From: Thinopyrum elongatum | Lineage: Eukaryota > Streptophyta > Magnoliopsida > Poales > Poaceae | Assembly (NCBI GenBank): GCA_011799875.1 | Contig: CM022298.1 | Coordinates: 285,893,395 to 285,957,394, forward strand | DNA: 64,000 nt | Direction: 5' to 3' | Part shown: in pieces, positions 33,201 to 44,330 of the stretch | How the letters are laid out: each line of letters begins with the position of its first letter | How positions within the stretch are numbered: the stretch's first letter is position 1 | Translations under genes and position numbers: made by a program | The notes under the pieces: model-generated | What the model was told of the DNA's origin: nothing | What the model saw: the letters and a program-made list of their open reading frames with translations, nothing else | The model's database searches: none

Positions 33201-36200
33201 CTTGCCTTGTATTTTTTCTATAGGCAACATGGAACTACAGGAGATTCGTGCAGAAATTTGAAATTATTTAGTGTTTGTTCGTCCTTTTTATACATTAATG
33301 GAGTTTTCTAAGCATTTAATGTCCATAATTCAAATCTGAACTACAAATACAGGCTCCAATGCACCAAAATGGCTAGAAAAATCATACATATGTACTTGGG
33401 TTCATGTTTATGTCCCATGCAAGGAATGGGAATGAATTACAACCATCTCGGTGTCCTGGCTCGGCCTCAAACATTGGGAATCTCGGTTTTTAAATCTCCG
33501 TAAATCCAAACCTCACGAAAAAATCATGAAACTTGGCATGGTGTCACGACATGGCACATATATGTCGTGGTAAAAAAATTCCAATTTGGGCCAAGCTTTA
33601 TTACATACCTCTTACAAACTGGAGCTTCTCGCAAGAACCCTCATGGTTCCGATAGGGAAACGTGTCCCCCTTGTGGGCGAAACAATAATCACTGCCTCTT
33701 CCCGCCTTGTATTTTTTTCTACAGGCAACATGGAACAACAAGAGATTCATGCTGAAATCTGAAATTATTCAGGGTTCGTTTGGCCTTTTTGATACATTAA
33801 TTAAGTTTTTTAGGTATTTAATGTCCATAATTCAACTCTTAACTACAAATAAATGATCCAGTGCACCAAAATTGCTAGAAAAATCATGTATGTGTACTTC
33901 GGTGCATGTTTAGGTTCCGTGCAAGGAATGGGAATGAATTACAACTGTCTCGGTGTCCTGGATCGGCCTCAAACATTGGGAATCTCGGTTTTTAAATCCC
34001 CATAAATCCAAACCTCATGAGAAAATCTTGAAACATGGCATGGTGTCACGACATGGAACATATATGTTGTGGGAAAAACAATGTCCAATGTGGGCCAAGC
34101 TTTATTACAAACCTCTTACAAGTCGAAGCTTCTTGCAAGACCACTCATTGTTTCGATAGGGAAACGTGTCCCCCTTGTGGGTGAAATGGTAATCACTTCC
34201 TCTTCTCGCCTTGTATTTTTTTTATAGGCAACATGGAACAACAAGAGATTCATGCTGAAATTTGAAATTATTCAGGGTTTGTTTGGCCTTTTTATACATT
34301 AATTGAGTTTTCCTGGAATTTAATGTCCTTAATTCAAATCTTAACTACAAATACATCATCCAGTGCACCAAAATGGCTAGAAAAATCATACATGTGTCCT
34401 TTTGTGCTTGTTTAGGTCCCATGCAAGGAATGGGAATGAATTAAAACTGTCTCGGCGTCCTGGCTTGGCCTCAAACATTGGGAATCTCGGTTTTTAAATC
34501 TCCGTAAATCCAAACCTCACGAAAAAATCATGAAACTTGGCACATGGCACATATATGTCGTGGTAAAAAAATTCCAATTTGGGCCAAGCTTTATTACATA
34601 CCTCTTACAAACCGGAGCTTCTCGCAAGATCCCTCATGGTTCCGATAGGGAAACGTGTCCCCCTTGTGGGCGAAACAATAATCACTGCCTCTTCCCGCCT
34701 TGTATTTTTTTCTACAGGCAACATGGAACAACAAGAGATTCATGCTGAAATCTGAAATTATTCAGGGTTCGTGTGGCCTTTTTGATACATTAATTAAGTT
34801 TTCTAGGTATTTAATGTCCATAATTCAACTCTTAACTACAAATACATGATCCAGTGCACCAAAATTGCTTGAAAAATCATGTATGTGTACTTCGGTGCAT
34901 GTTTAGGTTCCATGCAAGGAATGGGAATGAATTACAACTGTCTCGGTGTCCTGGATCGGCCTCAAACATTGGGAATCTTGGTTTTTAAATCCCCATAAAT
35001 CCAAACCTCACGAGAAAATCATGAAACATGGCATGGTGTCACGACATGGAACATATATGTTGTGGGAAAAACAATGTCCAATGTGGGCCAAGCTTTATTA
35101 CAAACCTCTTACAAGTCGAAGCTTCTTGCAAGACCACTCATTGTTTCGATAGGGAAACGTGTCCCCCTTGTGGGTGAAATGGTAATCACTTCCTCTTCTC
35201 GCCTTGTATTTTTTCTATAGGCAACATGGAACGACAAGAGATTCATGCTGAAATTTGAAATTATTCAGGGTTTGTTTGGCCTTTTTATACATTAATTGAG
35301 TTTTCCTGGAATTTAATGTCCTTAATTCAAATCTTAACTACAAATACATCATCTAGTGCACCAAAATGGCTAGAAAAATCATGCATGTGTCCTTCTGTGC
35401 TTGTTTAGGTCCCATGCAAGGAATGGGATTGAATTAAAACTATCTCGGCGTCCTGGCTCGGCCTCAAACATTGGGAATCTCGGATTTTAAATCCCCGTAA
35501 ATCCAACACTCACCAGAAAATCATGAAACTTGAAATGGAGTCACGACAGGGCACATATATGTCATGGGACCAATATTTTCCAATTTGGGCAAAGCTTTAT
35601 TACAAACCGGAGCTTCTCGTAAGAACCCTCGTGGTTCCGATAGGGAAACATGTCCCCCTTGCGGGCGAAACGATAATAGCTGCCTCTCCCGCCTTGTATT
35701 TTTTTCTACAGCCAACATGGAACAACAGGAGATTCGTGCTAAAATTTGAAATTATTCAGGGTTCGTTTGGCCTTTTTGATACATTAATTGAGTTTTCTAG
35801 GAATTCCATAATTCAAATCTAAACTACAAATACATGCTCGAGTGCACCAAAATGGCTAGAAAAATCATACATGTGTACTTGGGTGCATGTTTATGTCCCA
35901 TGCAAGGAATGGGAATGAATTTGAACCGTCTCAGCGTCCTAGCTCTGCCTCAAACATTAGGACTCTCGGTTTTTAAATCCCCGTAAATCCAAACATCACG
36001 AGAAAATCATGTAACTTGGCATGATGTCACGACATGGCACATATATGTCATGGTAAATTTTTTTCCAATTTGGGCCAAGCTTTATTACAGAGCTCTTACA
36101 AACCGGAGCTTCTCGCAAGTACCCTCGTGGTTCCGATAGGGAAACGTGTCCCCCTTGTGGGTGAAACGTTAATTACTACCTTTTCTCGCCTTGTATTTTT

Positions 36201-37552
36201 TCTATAGGCAACATGGAACAACAGGAGATTCGTGTTGAAATTTGAAATTATTCAGGATTGGTTTGGCCTTTTTTATACTTAAATAGAGTTTTCTAGGAAT
36301 TTAATGTCCATAATTCGATCATTAACTACAAATACATGATCCAGTGCACCAAAATGGCTAGAAAAATCATACATGTGTCCTAGGGTGAATGTTTAGGTCC
36401 CATCGAAGGAATGGAAATGAATTACAACCATCTCGGTGTCCTTGCTCAACCTCAAACATTGGGAATCTCGGTTTTTAAATCCCCGTAAATCCAAAACTCA
36501 CCAGAAAATCATGAAACTTGGCATGGTGTCATGACATGGCACATACTTGTCATGGGAAAAATATTGTTCAATTTGGGCCAAACTTTATTATAAACCTCTT
36601 GCAAACCGGAGCTTCTAGCAAGAACCCTCCTGGTTCCGATAGGGAAACATGTACCCCATGCGGGTGAAACAATAATCGCTGCCTCTTCTCACCTTGTTTT
36701 TTTTCTATAGGCAACATGGAACAACAGGAGATTCATGCTGAAATTTGAAATTATTCAGGGTTTGTTTGGCCTTTTTTATACATTAATTGAGTTTTCTAGG
36801 CAGTTAATGTCCATAATTCAAATCTGAACTACAAATTCATGCTCCAGTGCACCAAAATGGCTAGAAAAATCATACATGAGTACTTGGGTGCATGTTTAAG
36901 TCGCATGCAAGGAATGGGAATGAATTACAACCATCTCAGCATCCTGGCTCGGCCTCAAACATTGGGACTCTTGGTTTTTAAATCTCTGTAAATCCAAACC
37001 TCACGAAAATATCATGAAACTTGGCATGGTGTAACGACATGGCACATATATGTCGTGGTAAAAAAAATTCCAATTTGGGCCAAGCTTTATTACAGACCTG
37101 TTACAAACCGGAGCTTCTCGCATGTACCCTCGTGGTTCCGATAGGGAAACGTGTCCCCCTTGTGGGTGAAACGATAATCACTTCCTCTTCTCGCCTTGTA
37201 TTTTTTCTACAGGCAAGATGGACCAACAGGAGATTCGTGCTGAAATTAGAAATTATTCAGGGTTCGTTTGGCCTGTTTTATACATTAATTGAGTTTTCTA
37301 GGAATTTAATGTCCATAATTCAAATCTTAACTACAAATACATGATCCAGTGCATCAAAATGGCTAGAAAAATCATACATGTGTCCTTCGGTGCATGTTTA
37401 GGTCCCATGCAAGGAATGGGAATGAATTACAACGGTCTCGGCGTCCTGGCTCGGCCCCAAACATTGGGAATCTTGGTTTTTAAATCCCCGTAAATCCAAA
37501 ACTCACTAGAAAATCATGAAACTTGGCATGGTGTCACGACATGGCACATATA
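24268..37552. repeat. Satellite array, about 26.5 units of about 500 bp
   Basis: The landmark ATGAAACTTGGCATGG recurs at about 24545, 25049, 25551, 26053, 26546, 27049, 27541, 28039, 28531, 29033, 29532, 30034, 30538, 31041, 31536, 32036, 32529, 33030, 33531, 34031, 34532, 35024, 35527, 36013, 36515, 37018 and 37520, so unit lengths run from about 486 to 504 bp. Each unit also has CGTTTGGCC, ACATTAATTGAGTTTTCTAGG, GTGCACCAAAATGGCTAG and TTTATTACAAACC. Short open frames occur inside units but shift between them because the unit is not a multiple of three; none looks like a gene. The array ends abruptly at 37552 where block 2 begins. Confidence 0.96.
27045..35020. repeat. Higher-order repeat, about 4.0 kb (8 units)
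   Basis: Unit variants recur in register. The CTTGAAATGG variant of the landmark appears at about 27049, 31041 and 35527. The 495-bp open stretches at 27860-28354 and 31857-32351 match almost throughout, offset 3997 bp. An AACATGGCATGG variant marks units at 30034, 30538, 34031 and 35024. The third block is offset by nine units because a two-unit segment (about 33530-34530) is repeated at about 34531-35526. Confidence 0.8.
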
Positions 37553-38440
37553 CACTGGTACAGCGAGGTGCTATACAAATGGTTTTTAACTGCTTTTCGC
37601 GACGGCATTTTGAACCATCGCCAAGTGAGTGTGTGCGATAGGGGGGGTCCTTCTCACACGACCCAAAAACCGTCGGGGATAGGAAGCCTTGATGCATAGA
37701 GTTGTCCCTATAAAACTGTTTCTGATATCTCGAATATCCCAAACGCTCCATCATTGCTACTTGTTTGTGCTCGTATTGCCATCGCAGTCGGTATTCTGTG
37801 GTGCTACGTTTACGATGCGCGGCCCATCACAAACAGTTCACAATTATAGAACGTGTATGATAAGCAGACAATCACACACATTCACTTTTCCCGAACCGTA
37901 TGCGATAACTAATTAAAAAGATTATCTAACCATCGTATGAGTGTCGGATAGGATTATGAAACGTCGGACCGTCGTAACATCATCGTACATGATAACTATC
38001 GCACCCTCTATTCTATGGTGCAATGTTTACGATGCGTACCACATCAGAAACAGTTCATGATTGCAAATTGTGTACGATAAGGCAACTATCACAAACGTTT
38101 AGTTTGCCCGCACCGTTTGTGATATTGTCTGACATCACACACGCTTTGCAAACGGTAACTGTGTGCATGCTCGCACATGTTTCCTCTGTGTGAACCATGT
38201 CGGATTATGGTGTATATCACAAACGTTTGTGTTTTACCGACCGTGCGCGCCGTAATGACCTACAGAGCATAATTTCACCATAATTTAATTGCTGCTATTT
38301 AAAATTATACCGGATTTGAATTTGAAAGTATGCTATAGCTTTATTCATATCCATCAGGTTCAAACAACTAATGCATTGTTCAATTCACAGGTACATATGT
38401 TTTAGAATTACATAAGCACCAAATAAAGAATGATGAACCA
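37553..38440. repeat. Left terminal and subterminal repeats of block 2
   Basis: No gene. Matches 18453-19400 of block 1, including paired TTTACGATGCG strings at about 37808 and 38029 and CACAAACGTTT motifs near 38090 and 38220. Confidence 0.7.
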
Positions 38441-39043
38441 CAGTTGTATACTTGTACTATTAAAGACGGTAAAGAAAGAGGCGAAATAATTTCTGGTTGC
38501 TGAACAAGGTAAAGCAGAATGCCCATATTGTGCCATCCTCCATGCAGAAGGCACACACGACTCTATTCGAACCTCTTGTGATGGCCGACCGCCCATCCTT
38601 CATTGTCTTCATGAACACATCTAGATAGTCATCGTTTTCTGGTAGAAATACTTTAACCTTTGCATGCCCACCAATCATGTAGTTTGAGAGGCAATCTTGA
38701 GTAAACTACTTTGGGAACCACTGCAAAGGAAAAATATTCAGACATTTTCTTCTAACACAACTCATTATGGGCAGTAAAAAGAAGGCTGCAGAGTTCTTAC
38801 TTACCATCCTGCAGTTCGATGTTGTCTTGGATAAAGTGTAAATAAATAGTTTAATTGCCATGTTTTGACCCATTTTACTAATAATCTTTATCAGCATCCT
38901 CACTTGATGCTGGTTCATCAATATCTCATTGCCCCATACATAGAAAGGGTCAAAGCGCGGATCTTTACCAATGACATATGTACCTAAAAGCACCAAGTTA
39001 ATATTAGAAGCTAAATAGCAATTGCACAATGATGTAGTACAAC

Positions 39044-39135
39044 ACTCCCTCTGTCCCATTATATAATATCTTATAACAACCAATATACTCACATGTTGGA
39101 TGAATTAACATCTTATATTATGGACCAGAGGGAGT
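39044..39135. mobile_element. Stowaway-like MITE, 92 bp
   Basis: Terminal inverted repeats ACTCCCTCTGTCCCATTATA and its diverged complement ending CAGAGGGAGT, as in grass Stowaway MITEs. A clean TA target duplication is not visible. It lies within an intron of the block 2 gene. Confidence 0.72.
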
Positions 39136-39171
39136 TTATTGCATTTTTACAAGTTATCGGCTGATTAACTG

Positions 39172-39194
39172 CTGTTGTGTTGTTGTTGTTGTTG
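39172..39194. repeat. GTT microsatellite
   Basis: About seven copies of a GTT/TTG trinucleotide with one interruption. Confidence 0.85.
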
Positions 39195-40936
39195 CTTCTC
39201 TTCTACGTATATCTAGACATCATCAGAACATTAAGGTAACACTCTTCCTTGTTGCTATGTAGCCTAGGATTGCATATTTAGACATTCAATACAGTGCATG
39301 TTGCTATGTAACCTCAGATATATTACATATGGCCCTAGTTAACCTAACGATAAATGAATTACAGATATATTCAGTTAAAAGTCCGATTCACCGATTAGTC
39401 CCTTATCAGCCCCTGGCCTATATGGTACGAGCTACCGATATCCTGAACAGTGAGTATATATAAGCCATGGGATGAAACTAACCTCGATGGAAAACAACAG
39501 TCGTTCCCAAAATTGTCCTGTGTAAGTACATCGAGAGGCATGTTAAGCACAATAGGCTAAACATCAACCAAATATATCCATGGCAGACAAGATAATCTCC
39601 AAAAGAGCGCTTCAGTGTGTAGGTTTAAGCACGCTAGTTAAGAAAAACAAGTGGAAAGGTGTGTTAACTGCAACAGGCCTAACATTTAAAAACAGGCAAA
39701 TATAGTCATTCAAACTGGTATTGTGCTGGTCTAAGTACAATGGTTATTGTTAAATAAAAATGGAAAGGCGTGTTAACTACAACATGCTTAACAGCAACCA
39801 AATGTAGTCATTCAGAGTGGTATTGTTGAAACTGGTATTGATGAAATTGAACTGCACATTTCATACTTGCAAATATAGAACATCTCGTTGTGAATAACTG
39901 GAATAAACAAGGCATACTACAAACATCCAAAGATAGCATTTGAAACTGGACATATGCTAACTACAAACAACCGAACAACCAACAAACTTTAAAAGAGGCA
40001 TATGCTAGCTATAACAGGCTTAACAACAAGCAAATATATGCATTCCTATCGGTATGTTTAAAACTGGTATTGATGAAAATGTACTGCACAGTAAATAGTT
40101 GCACATATAGAGCATCACACTGTGAACAACTGAAATAAACAAGGCATACTGCAAACAACCAAATATAGCAATTAAAACTGGACATATTCTCACTACACTA
40201 CAAAAGGGACTCGACAAAACAAATCATGGGTTCCCCCTGTGAAGAGGCACGGCAAAAAAAATCATGGGTTTCCTCACTTGTCACGGATGGGCTCGTTCTC
40301 ATTGGAAGAGCACGGACCCTAGGTGCGCTCCATGTTGTCGCTGGTGGGCTCCTTCCCCTTGGAAGAGCATGGCTGTAGGGTGCCCTCCCTTATGTCGCAG
40401 ATGGGCTCTTTCCCCTTTGATGAGCCGGAGAGGGTGCCCTCCTCGTGGTCACCGTCGATGAGGTCTGACTTGGCAGCTATGGATCCCAAGCCAGCGTCGC
40501 AGAACATGTCCTTCATAAATGACAAAAGGGGCTCGATGGCCATGTAGGATGCTAAAATCTTGACGGCGAGCCAGAGGAGATCAGCAGCGGGGCCATGGAT
40601 GAGATCGATGGCGGTTGAACCCGAGGGGTTGGGGGTGGGCCACTTAACCTTTGACATAGCCCGTGTTAGGCAGTCATTGTCGATGACCTGGATGTCGTAG
40701 CCGGCGTCCGCGACATACCCGCATACTCTAGCCCGCTGATTGAGAGACTGCGGCTAGTAATGGTCGTCAGCTTCCTCGGTGGCCACCTTGGCAATGTCGG
40801 GCAAAGAGGCCGTGATACATCTCTTTTGGGCCAGTCGCTCTTTGAGCTCCATGGAAAGCGTAGCCGGGCTTAGGCTGCGATGCTCTGGAGTGGGGGATGG
40901 GGATCTATGGGAAAGGGGGCGTTTGGCAGGCGTCAT

Positions 40937-41520
40937 TTAAGAAACTCAGGGCGGCCTGGGTATGGAGATCGGTGGGTAAGCTGGACGGGCAAACTGGCAA
41001 ATGTTGGCAATGGAGGCCTTTCGGCGGCGGCGGCGTCGACCTTGCTAGGGTTTCGAGCGAGGGAGGGGTTGAGGTGGGGGCTGTGTGTGTGTGTCTGTAC
41101 GCGTGCACGCCCCATGAGTTTTTGGGGTGTGTGTGAGGAGGGGGTTGTTTGAGGAAATGACGCGGCTACTGAAAATTTTACTATGCGGGAGTAAAATGTC
41201 GGGGCTATTGAAAATTTGGATGATGCATCGCACACGGTCTCGAAATAACAACCATGTGTTATGAAATAGAAAAACCCTTGAGCCGGGCAGATATTTTTTA
41301 GGGATGCAGGCGGGAGCGGGAATAACAAATATCACACACGGTCGAAACATAATAACTGTGTGTTATCAAACAGAAAAACCCTGCAGGCCGGTTAGATATT
41401 TTTGAGAGGGGAAGCCTCGTGGAGCCCAATGTACTGTGCTGATGTGCGTGACAGGGGCACCGGCATGGCGCACGGTTAGTGTGAGTGAACCGTGTCTGTT
41501 GCGTCATCCGACTTTTCTAA
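40937..41520. repeat. Upstream region and ACACGG repeats of block 2
   Basis: The first part is the GC-rich upstream region of the minus-strand gene. From 41226 two copies of about 106 bp follow, each with CACACGGTC, TGTGTTATNAAA-like and GATATTTTT strings (about 41226 and 41332). They correspond to the subterminal repeats at 22030-22435 in block 1. Confidence 0.65.
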
Positions 41521-43639
41521 TGTTCATAAATTTGGCGAAAATGACGTGGGAAAGGGTCAGAACATGAACACACTTGCATGTGGACCAAATATATGTATGA
41601 AAAGGGTGGTTTGATGTTCAAATACCAAATGCACAACTTCGATGTAGCACCTATCTCACAAAGCGCACGATATTGCTTGTCCACCCCCCTTCGTGCCGGC
41701 AGGAGGGGAATCCTAAGCTATGAACGCATGCCCGCCCCCACGAAGGTTCACCTAGCAAAGTGCAAAGTAGCAGCACCCCCATCAAACACACACACACACA
41801 CACGCACGCACATGCACACGCACACACTTTCAGTCTACGGGAGAGGGCATCCCACCAAGATGTATCATAAAACGGACCAAGAATAATCCACCTTGGTCGC
41901 ACAACCTCTCTCTTGTTGTTGGTCAAAGTGATGGACGTCCATGCGACCCCAGAGATGGGCTAGCTCGCCAATAATCACGCAAGTAGCTAGTCCCCGAAGA
42001 CAACCACTTCCGGTATGTGGCCCAAACATATGTATGGAGTGTTGATGTTTGAATACACAATGGAACAACTTGGTTGTGGCACCGTGCTTTGGAACCAGAA
42101 ATCCCCACACGAAGCGAGGGTTAGTTGACGACGCATTGTATATATGTATGTCACACCACACTTCGAGCCGATGACGGGGATTCGTGCATGCATGCATAGT
42201 ATGTGCTCAAACTTAGGTCTGAATCTCACCATGACCTACTATGATAGCATGAACCAAAGGAAGAATCCACCATGGTAACCTATCTCCTTGTCGGTCAAAG
42301 TGATCATGGATGTCCACGCGGGCCCACGAATATATAGGCTTGTCGCCGATAACCACATGAGGTAGTGTACCGTTCGAAGACAACCACTACATGCATTTGT
42401 ATGTATGGAGGTGATTCATGCATGCATGTTTGAATACCATTCACAACATTGATGTGGCGCGTGCGTCGAAAATCATTCTGTCCCCACACAGAGCGAGATC
42501 GGTTCATGACGTGTCATGGTACTGCCCACTTCCACTCGATGGGAGGGATTCATGCGTACACATGCATGTGTGCTCAAACTATATCATGTCATCCCAGAGC
42601 ATGACCTATATACCGTAATACAAACCAAAAAATAATCCCCTCCTAAGTCAAATTAACCTCTCTCGTTGTCGAGCAAAGTAGTGATGGACCAACCAGGGCC
42701 ACAGATGAAAAGCATTGATACCGCTGATAACCGCGTGAGTGGGTGACAGAGGACAACCACCATCGCTTTGCATGTCGGCCAAACATATGTATGGAGAGGT
42801 GTGTCTGGTTGTGATGTTTGAATACCCAAAATGCACAACTTTGATGTGGCACATGCCTCAAAAACCGTAAAGTCCCCACACAGAGTGAGGTTCATGAAGC
42901 GTATTACATATGCTGGTCCCCTTCCCCCTCTTCGACGCATACTATATGCTCCTACCATAATACAAACCAAAAAGAATCCTCCTTGATGGTGAAATTAATT
43001 AACCTCTCCCGATGTAGGTCAAAGTGATGCATGCATCGATGATGACCTCGCGGGCCCACAGATGGAAGCGTCACATGTGAGTGTCCTAGGATAACCACCG
43101 ACTGCATGCATGTGTCCCAAAGAGGTGTTGTGTGATGTTTGAATATGCAATGCACAACCTTGATGTGGCACATGCCTTGAAAACCGAAAAGTCTCGACAC
43201 TGAGTGAGGTGTGTTCACGGACGCGTACGTAGTATATATGCTAATCCCCTTCCACCTATTCGACGCGTACTATATACTCCCACCATAACACAAACAAAAA
43301 AGAATCAACCTTGCTTGTCAAATTAACCTCTCTGCTGGCTGTTGGTCGAAGTGATGGACGATGACCTTGCGGGCCCACAGAAAGCATCACACGCGTGTAA
43401 GTGTCGTGTAGGACAACCACCGACTGCATGTGGCCAAAACATGTATGTATGAAAGGGTGGTGTAATGTTTTAAATAACGATTTCACGACTCTGATGTGGC
43501 ACCTTCCTCTCAAAACGGCCAACCAACATGGTGGCTCACGACTCGTAGTGTACTGCCAGCCCCCACCCAGACGCGCACACACACCATGCATCCACCGCAA
43601 CTACGATGCATGTTAAATTTTTGCGCGGTGAACATATGT
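41521..43639. repeat. Degenerate 320-430-bp tandem repeats of block 2
   Basis: About six diverged copies marked by GATGTGGCACATGCCT-type strings at about 41640, 42066, 42450, 42840, 43160 and 43490. Each is preceded by a CCACCGACTGCATG-type string and followed by an AACCGAAAAGTCCCC-type string. Block 1 has only about three. Apparent short frames are not conserved between copies. Confidence 0.75.
41785..41828. repeat. CA microsatellite
   Basis: An interrupted (CA)n run with a few CG and TG steps. Confidence 0.9.
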
Positions 43640-44005
43640 TACCAAAGGAGGGACCTTTTAATTTTGAAAAAAAATCAGAGATCATTAAGACGTTTTAGTA
43701 CATTGATTGATTTTCTTGGGGTATAATGTGCAAAAATCAAATTTGAGCTACATGCACACGTGATAGTGCACCTAAATGGATTGAAAAAACACATGTGTCT
43801 CACTGGGGTGCATGTTTACTCCCCGTGCAAGAAATTTCAAACATTGAGAATCTTGATTTTTAAAATCTAGTACATCCAAACTTATTTGAAATTCATGAAA
43901 CTTATCCTGTTGTCTTATGGACACCAATACACAGTGGTATTGTACTTTTTGCAAATTTGAGACAAGTTTTGATGTAATCTTTATCTTCTTACAAATGGGA
44001 GATTA
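43640..44005. repeat. Single diverged copy of the 500-bp satellite unit
   Basis: In the same order as the satellite unit one finds ACATTGATTGATTTTCTTGG, AGTGCACCTAAATGG, ACATGTGTC, GGTGCATGTTTA, TCAAACATTGAGAATCTTG, ATTCATGAAACTT, and a weak match to the closing TTACAAACC segment. It is far more diverged than any array unit, so it is an old copy rather than an outlier of the array. Confidence 0.82.
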
Positions 44006-44330
44006 TTAATAATTGGGAACCAATATCACAAACGGATTATTTATTCGAACCGTGGGCGTTAGACCAACAATGGATATGTGCCATGCTTCGGTTAAGCAAA
44101 ATAAGGCGGCATCATTAATCCTCAAAATAGAAAAACAATATACGTGCCACCACGCGACGTGTGTGTTGTGCGAGCAGGCGTGAGTTGACGGGAAGCATGC
44201 GAGCAGTCCACCGCACAGGCAGACCGGGAGCCATGCGTGCAGGTGTGTGAATTGATGGGAGGTGTGCGAGTAGCTGTGTGAAATGATGGTAGGCATGCCA
44301 GTAGTCCGATGCGCAAGCTCACCGGGAGCC
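44006..44330. other. Short repeats downstream of block 2
   Basis: No gene. CACAAACGG and AACCGTGGG strings recall the subterminal motifs of blocks 1 and 2. Three imperfect copies of a GAATTGATGGGAGGTGTGCGAG-like unit (22 bp core, diverged) lie at about 44180, 44247 and 44280. Confidence 0.5.

Larger units (their letters stand above)
38460..40936 (-). pseudogene. B3-domain-like gene of block 2
   Basis: Same gene as in block 1. Exon 1 (40936 to about 40319) encodes a proline/serine N-terminus (HRSPSPTPEHRSLSP), one stop near 40755, then SKVKWPTPNPSGST and KSDLIDGDHEEGT with three short repeats around SSKGKEP. The middle exon (38983-38805) is 179 nt, exactly the block 1 length, with a TTTTAG acceptor and a GTAAGT donor. 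The last exon (38720-38460) has a TTTGCAG acceptor and the B3 pattern (DGRSAITRGSNRVVCAF, DGTIWAFCF), with a TAG at 38706-38708 where block 1 has CAG. Conserved splice sites with different stops suggest the ancestor was functional. Confidence 0.7.
37553..44005 (-). mobile_element. Block 2: paralogue of block 1
   Basis: Starts CACTGGTACAGCGAGG at 37553, directly after the broken satellite unit ...GGCACATATA. It is collinear with block 1 over the terminal repeats, the minus-strand B3-like gene, the ACACGG repeats and the 350-bp repeats, and ends with one satellite-like unit. Sequence differences are many, so the blocks are old paralogues. The right terminus is not certain; I place it after the single unit. 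Confidence 0.68.

Noticed and set aside
24375..37344. Many open frames of 60-183 codons inside the satellite
   Set aside because: They recur because the unit recurs, shift frame between units (unit length is not a multiple of three), have no common start or domain, and are broken in most units.
24268..37552. CRISPR-like regular spacing
   Set aside because: The repeated part is the whole 500-bp unit, without short repeats alternating with unique spacers; the setting is a plant transposon landscape.
40880..41152. Plus-strand ORFs near 40.9-41.1 kb as genes
   Set aside because: They lie opposite exon 1 and the GC-rich upstream region of the minus-strand block 2 gene, and the block 1 copy is not open.
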